DNA of 9,536 nt, taken from assembly GCA_964350435.1 (NCBI GenBank), contig CAYGJS010000048.1, positions 1 through 9,536 on the forward strand. The letters run 5' to 3'. Origin of the DNA: TMED27 sp964350435. GTDB taxonomy: Bacteria; Pseudomonadota; Alphaproteobacteria; Micavibrionales; Micavibrionaceae. Below, piece by piece: positions 5,843 to 9,536 of this stretch (positions are counted from its first letter, which is position 1; the number at the start of each line of letters is the position of its first letter). Position numbers and translations under genes: made by a program. Under the pieces are notes generated by a model, which was not told the origin of the DNA, searched no databases, and saw only the letters and a program-made list of their open reading frames with translations.

Positions 5843-6610
5843 ATGAGATTAAAATCAGTAGTCATGGGATCTTTAGGCGCGCTTGGTTTCGAGATTCGTC
5901 GCAAGCATAAGAACACGATTGGTGATGTTCCCTCTGATATGGAACCTGATAAAGTTGAGATCATTCGCGCGGTTGCGCCGTATACGATGACTTCGGCGGA
6001 GCGGGTGTATTCGCTGATCGGCGCGGTGGATTATGTGATCGAGCGCGGGATTGAAGGCGATATCGTGGAATGCGGGGTTTGGCGCGGCGGCTCAATGCTT
6101 TCGGTTGCTATGCGCCTTAAGGAACTTAAGGTTACGGATCACAAGCTTTGGCTATATGATACCTATGAAGGGATGTCTGCGCCGGATGAGAATGATTTTT
6201 CTAAACGCTCCGGCGATGCGGCGGTGAAGTTTGCGGAAACTCAGACGTCTGAGGATAGTTCGGATTGGTGCTGCGCGAGCTTAGAGGACGTACAGGCGAA
6301 TATTAAACTGGCGGATTATCCTGAAAAAAATATCAAATTTATCAAGGGAAAGGTGGAGGATACAATTCCTTCCAATATTCCTGAAAAGATTGCTCTGCTG
6401 CGTTTGGATACAGATTGGTATGCCTCGACCAAGCATGAGCTGGAGCATCTTTTTCCGTGTCTTGTGAAGGGCGGGATTTTGATTATTGATGATTACGGGC
6501 ATTGGGAAGGCTGCCGCAAGGCGGTGGATGAATATTTTGCGGGAAGCCCTGTGGACAAGCCGCTTTTGGTGCGCGTTGATTATACGGGGCGGATTGGCGT
6601 AAAGCCTTAG
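5843..6610 (+). CDS. TylF/MycF-family sugar O-methyltransferase
   Basis: The 255-residue product matches the TylF family, named for macrocin O-methyltransferase, which methylates hydroxyls of deoxysugars using SAM and a divalent metal. Diagnostic stretches are DIVECGVWRGGSM (73-85, SAM binding), LYDTYEGM (104-111), LRLDTDWYASTKHEL (186-200, acidic metal-site residues), GGILIIDDYGHW (210-221) and CRKAVDEYF (224-232). Length is typical. No signal peptide is convincing, so it is probably cytosolic, acting on a nucleotide-linked or lipid-linked sugar. The ATG at 5843 follows AAGG at 5833-5836. ATG at 5864 is a possible alternative start, as the first residues are poorly conserved in such proteins. 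It is the first gene of the rightward block and lies 16 bp before the next methyltransferase. Family assignment is firm, but the hydroxyl and sugar modified are unknown. Confidence 0.9.
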   Translation: MRLKSVVMGSLGALGFEIRRKHKNTIGDVPSDMEPDKVEIIRAVAPYTMTSAERVYSLIGAVDYVIERGIEGDIVECGVWRGGSMLSVAMRLKELKVTDHKLWLYDTYEGMSAPDENDFSKRSGDAAVKFAETQTSEDSSDWCCASLEDVQANIKLADYPEKNIKFIKGKVEDTIPSNIPEKIALLRLDTDWYASTKHELEHLFPCLVKGGILIIDDYGHWEGCRKAVDEYFAGSPVDKPLLVRVDYTGRIGVKP

Positions 6611-6626
6611 GGAGTTTGATCTTTAG

Positions 6627-7271
6627 ATGATTACGTTTCGGCGCAAATATCTGGATGCGTTTTTGGAGAGTATTAGGCCTTCGTTTTCAGGCGTGGTGCT
6701 GGATATCGGCGGGGAGCGTGTTGATAACCGCAGCGCGTTTACACCGCCGATTGAACAAGTCGAAAAATGGATCATCATTAATATAGATAAGGCCTCTCAG
6801 CCAGACATTGAAGCCTCGGCGGATGATATTCCTCTTGAGGATGGTCTGGCGGATTTTGTGGTGATGACCGAACTTTTGGAGCATGTGCTCTACCCCGCCG
6901 CTGTTTTGAGCGAGGCTTCGCGGCTCATGAAATCCGGGGCGAGCGCTTATATCACCATGCCGTTTTTGTATCAGGTGCATGGTGATCCGCAGGATTTCAG
7001 CCGCTGGACGGATACGATGATGCGGATGAAGGTTGAAGCGGCGGGCTTACGAGTGGAGAGCATTGAGCCGATGGGCGGGATTTTTGCGGTGATCTATGAT
7101 CTTTTGCGGGCGCATATTTACCGTACGTCTGTCGATGGAACTTTTATGTTTAAGGTAAAAGTAAAATTTATCAATGCTATATCGTGTTTATTTAATGTTA
7201 TGGATCAACGATCTTTGGGGTCTACGCGGTATATCACAACTGGCTGGGCGGTGGTGGCCAAGAAGCCATGA
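6627..7271 (+). CDS. Class I SAM-dependent methyltransferase
   Basis: The 214-residue protein has a shortened SAM motif I (VVLDIGGE, 23-30), NIDKASQPDIEASADDIPL (52-70) spanning the acidic end of strand 2 and motif II, and VVMTELLEHVLYP (78-90), the Methyltransf_11-type motif with a conserved Glu-His. The following PFLYQVHGDPQDFSRWT (112-128) is common in methyltransferases of O-antigen and capsule clusters. Motif I reads GGE rather than the common GxGxG, so cofactor binding is expected but should be confirmed. AGGGAG overlaps the upstream stop (6608-6614), 12 nt before the ATG. The stop overlaps the glycosyltransferase start by 4 nt (ATGA), implying coupled expression. Substrate is unknown; glycan or lipid-linked intermediates are likely from context. 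Confidence 0.8.
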   Translation: MITFRRKYLDAFLESIRPSFSGVVLDIGGERVDNRSAFTPPIEQVEKWIIINIDKASQPDIEASADDIPLEDGLADFVVMTELLEHVLYPAAVLSEASRLMKSGASAYITMPFLYQVHGDPQDFSRWTDTMMRMKVEAAGLRVESIEPMGGIFAVIYDLLRAHIYRTSVDGTFMFKVKVKFINAISCLFNVMDQRSLGSTRYITTGWAVVAKKP

Positions 7272-8386
7272 TTTCTCGGATTTATAAAAAATTGCGGCGT
7301 ATAGGCTGCGCCGCGATGAGGGCGCTTAAATTATGGCCTGAATATCTGATGGGCAAGCCGAAAACCCCGCGTGACGTGGTTTATGTGATCGAGGATGCGA
7401 ATTGGTCGATCAAATGGGATGGGGTTTATACGACGCAGAAGCTGAATAAGCTTGGGCGCAGAGCTTCGCTTGATATCTCAACCAGTTTTTATAAGCATAA
7501 AATTCTACATTTGGGGTCGTCTTATGTGTTTGAAACGCAGGCGTTCAAGCCTTTTAGCGACGAAAATAAGCTTATTATCACTTTTTTTCACGGCAAATAC
7601 GGTGATGAGCCGCAGCTGGATAAACGGCTGGATCTTTTGCAGGAGAATATTGACCGCATCGACGGGGTTGTGGTTTCGACCAGTATTATGCGGGATCGTT
7701 TCCGCGATATGGGGATTCCGAAAGATAAGATTTTCCTTGTGCCGATTGGGGTGAATTTGCAGAGTTTTAAGCCTTTGGGCGAGAAGGCGCGTTTGGAACG
7801 TCGTAAAGAACTGGGCATTCCTGAGGGCGCGTTTGTTATCGGGTCCTTTCAAAAAGACGGTGAAGGTTGGGGCGAAGGTCTGGAGCCGAAGATGATTAAA
7901 GGCCCTGATATATTTGTCGAAGCGGTTAAGAAAGTGGTGGAAACGCAAGATGTTTATGTATTGCTCTGCGGCCCTGCGCGTGGATATGTGAAAGCGGGGC
8001 TTGAGGCGGCGGGCATCCCCTACTCCGCTCATTATTACGATAATCCTGATGATGTGGTTTATCTCTATCAGGTTTTGGATGCCTACGCCGTGACATCACG
8101 CGAAGAAGGCGGCCCAAAGGCGATTTTGGAGAGTTTGGCCTGCGGTATTCCGCTTGTGACGACCGATGTCGGGATGGCGCGGGATGTGATGGAGGGGCAT
8201 GATTGCGGGTATATTTGTCCTGTCGAGGACGTGGATGCGATTGCGGCGGATCTGATTGAGATTGCCCAAAACCCTTGCCTGCGTGAGCGTTTAAAAGTAA
8301 ACAGCTTAAAGCGTATCAAGGATTATTCTTGGGCGCATGTGGCGGAAGCTTGTGAGGCTATGTACCGCGAGATTGAGGCAGAATGA
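7268..8386 (+). CDS. GT4-family glycosyltransferase (GT-B fold)
   Basis: The 372 residues fit a retaining GT-B glycosyltransferase. The C-terminal Glycos_transf_1 region has IGSFQKDGEGWGEG (191-204), VYVLLCGPARGY (229-240) and SREEGGPKAILESLACGIPLV (277-297, with the E-x7-E pair E280/E288 that contacts the nucleotide-sugar donor), then TTDVGMARD. The N-terminal acceptor domain includes ITFFHGKYGDE (104-114) and VVVSTSIMRDRF (134-145), with VPIGVNLQSFKP (158-169) at the domain joint. It has no transmembrane segment and a basic N-terminus (KKLRR near residues 7-11), consistent with peripheral association with the inner membrane. Its ATG and TGA each overlap the neighbouring genes by 4 nt. It probably adds one sugar to a lipid-linked glycan; donor and acceptor cannot be read from the sequence. 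Confidence 0.9.
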   Translation: MISRIYKKLRRIGCAAMRALKLWPEYLMGKPKTPRDVVYVIEDANWSIKWDGVYTTQKLNKLGRRASLDISTSFYKHKILHLGSSYVFETQAFKPFSDENKLIITFFHGKYGDEPQLDKRLDLLQENIDRIDGVVVSTSIMRDRFRDMGIPKDKIFLVPIGVNLQSFKPLGEKARLERRKELGIPEGAFVIGSFQKDGEGWGEGLEPKMIKGPDIFVEAVKKVVETQDVYVLLCGPARGYVKAGLEAAGIPYSAHYYDNPDDVVYLYQVLDAYAVTSREEGGPKAILESLACGIPLVTTDVGMARDVMEGHDCGYICPVEDVDAIAADLIEIAQNPCLRERLKVNSLKRIKDYSWAHVAEACEAMYREIEAE

Positions 8387-9408
8387 GCGATAAGGTGCAT
8401 ATATTATTGAGCGGCGGTGCGGGCTATATTGGCTCGCATGTTTATTATGCGCTTGTTGATGTGGGTTTCTCTCCTGTTGTTATAGATAATCTCTCCACGG
8501 GCGTTCGGGCGAATTTGCCTGAGGATGCGCTTTTTTATGAGGGCGATATTGAAGACGGAGCGTTAGTGGGGCAGATTCTCAAAGACCACGATGTTCAAGC
8601 GATTATGCATTTTGCGGGGCTGATTGATGTTGTGGAATCGCTGAGTTTTCCTGAAAAATATTTTAAGGCCAATGTAGAAGCCTCGTTGAAATTATTAGAG
8701 GCGGCGGTGAATGCAGATGTGCGGAATTTTGTGTTTTCATCGACGGCGGCGGTTTACGGGGAGCCTGATGACTTGCCAGTTTCAGAAGGCGCTCCATGTG
8801 ATCCTGTTTCGCCTTATGGGCTTTCGAAGAAAATGTTTGAGGATATTTTGGCCAAGGCCGAGGAAGCGCGGGGGATAAAGTCTGCTGTTTTGCGGTATTT
8901 TAATGTTGCGGGTGCGGATGCGGACATGCGCACGGGGCCGAGCGAGAATGGACCGCAACATGTTGTGAAGGCAGCGGTTTCGCATTTTATGGGTCGGTCG
9001 CCGAGTTTTAAGATTTTCGGCAAAGACCATGATACGCGCGACGGCACCTGCATACGGGATTTTATTCATGTTTCGGATTTGGCGTCGATCCATGTTTTGG
9101 CGCTTGAAGATTTGATGAAGAGTAAGCAATCCTTTACCATGAATTGTGGATATGGGCGGGGCGTCAGCATTGCCGAGCTTGCCGATGAGCTTAAGGCGCT
9201 TGATAAAACCGGGGCAATTAATATTGTTTATGCCGACGCGCGCGATGGGGATGTATCGGAAATTTACGCGGATATTACATCGATGAACAAACGCTTTAAT
9301 TGGCGGCCTAAATTTGACACAATGGCACAGATTTTAAAAAGTGAAATTGCGTGGCAAGATCACAAAGTTAAAAATGCACCTCAACGGAATAAAGCACAAA
9401 GCACATGA
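8383..9408 (+). CDS. galE: UDP-glucose 4-epimerase (GalE family)
   Basis: The 341-residue short-chain dehydrogenase-type enzyme interconverts the C4 hydroxyl of UDP-hexoses using bound NAD. It has GGAGYIG (11-17, NAD binding), IDNLSTG (34-40), FAGLIDVVES (77-86), SSTAAVYG (119-126, catalytic Ser/Thr), YGLSK (145-149, catalytic Tyr-x3-Lys), RYFNVAGADAD (171-181) and CIRDFIHVSDLASIHVLAL (223-241), all typical of GalE. Length is usual for the family. GAGG lies shortly before the ATG, which overlaps the glycosyltransferase stop as ATGA. Context suggests it supplies UDP-Gal or UDP-GalNAc for the local glycan rather than serving galactose catabolism. Specificity for N-acetylated or plain sugars is not certain. 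The last 15 or so residues are basic and not part of the core fold. Confidence 0.9.
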   Translation: MSDKVHILLSGGAGYIGSHVYYALVDVGFSPVVIDNLSTGVRANLPEDALFYEGDIEDGALVGQILKDHDVQAIMHFAGLIDVVESLSFPEKYFKANVEASLKLLEAAVNADVRNFVFSSTAAVYGEPDDLPVSEGAPCDPVSPYGLSKKMFEDILAKAEEARGIKSAVLRYFNVAGADADMRTGPSENGPQHVVKAAVSHFMGRSPSFKIFGKDHDTRDGTCIRDFIHVSDLASIHVLALEDLMKSKQSFTMNCGYGRGVSIAELADELKALDKTGAINIVYADARDGDVSEIYADITSMNKRFNWRPKFDTMAQILKSEIAWQDHKVKNAPQRNKAQST

Positions 9409-9536
9409 ATAAACTTGTAAGACTGGCTCAAAAGACAGGCTCCCTCTACACAATCGCTGCGCCGTTTGCCGCTGCCCTGCCGAAGAGCCGTAAATTTGCG
9501 AAGTATCGCAATATGATTTTGGCGACGAATGCCTTT
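9405..9536 (+). CDS. Start of an unrecognised gene, truncated by window end
   Basis: An ATG at 9405 overlaps the galE stop by 4 nt (ATGA) and stays open for all 44 remaining codons, the same coupling seen at the previous two junctions. The visible residues begin MNKLVRLAQKTGSLYTIAAPF and include a second basic cluster, LPKSRKFAKYRNM (25-37). A basic, mildly hydrophobic N-terminus could lie beside the membrane, but there is no clear signal peptide or full membrane segment. I do not recognise a family. By position it is probably another glycan gene. Confidence 0.65.
   Translation, partial: MNKLVRLAQKTGSLYTIAAPFAAALPKSRKFAKYRNMILATNAF

Noticed and set aside
7505..8032. 175-codon minus-strand frame opposite the glycosyltransferase
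   Set aside because: The Arg/His/Asn-rich translation lacks domain features and lies wholly opposite a convincing GT4 gene.
1..9536. tRNA, rRNA, insertion sequences, transposase or integrase genes, riboswitches
   Set aside because: By eye I found no cloverleaf, no terminal inverted repeats flanking a gene and no mobile-element protein. The noncoding gaps are all under 200 bp.

Overview
The window is a polysaccharide/glycoconjugate locus from a Gram-negative bacterium. The gene families, the moderate GC content, the Sec-type signal peptide and the chains of 1-8 nt gene overlaps fit an alphaproteobacterium. That placement is an inference from style; no rRNA or other taxonomic marker is present. 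Two divergent gene blocks are read outward from a short promoter region at about 5677-5842.

Leftward block (minus strand, 5676 to 880): a class I SAM methyltransferase on unusually AT-rich DNA, then a NeuB/PseI-type nonulosonic acid synthase, a PIG-L/LmbE-family deacetylase, a short sugar-type formyltransferase, and a ManC/AlgA-type mannose-1-phosphate guanylyltransferase/phosphomannose isomerase. The last four overlap by 1, 4 and 8 nt and are probably one translationally coupled operon. The likely theme is synthesis of a nonulosonic (sialic-acid-like) sugar whose N-acyl group is exchanged (deacetylation, then formylation), together with GDP-mannose supply. Further left, after a 181 bp gap with its own plausible promoter, lies a separate leftward gene. 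It encodes a Sec-exported, Gly/Ala/Thr/Asp-rich repeat protein that runs off the left edge of the window.

Rightward block (plus strand, 5843 to the right edge): a TylF/MycF-family O-methyltransferase, a second class I methyltransferase, a GT4 glycosyltransferase, a GalE-type epimerase and the first 44 codons of an unrecognised gene. From 6627 onward each gene overlaps the next by exactly 4 nt (ATGA). This half supplies sugar transfer, epimerisation and probably O-methyl decoration.

Taken together, the locus probably builds and decorates a surface glycan (O-antigen, capsule or protein glycan) containing a modified nonulosonic acid, mannose-derived residues and methylated sugars. The other nonulosonic acid genes (PseB/C/H/G/F-type), the polymerase and the export genes are not in the window. 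The most interesting points are the synthase-deacetylase-formyltransferase cassette, non-canonical active-site motifs in three of its enzymes, a 14 bp tandem duplication inside the divergent promoter region, and the repeat protein at the left edge.
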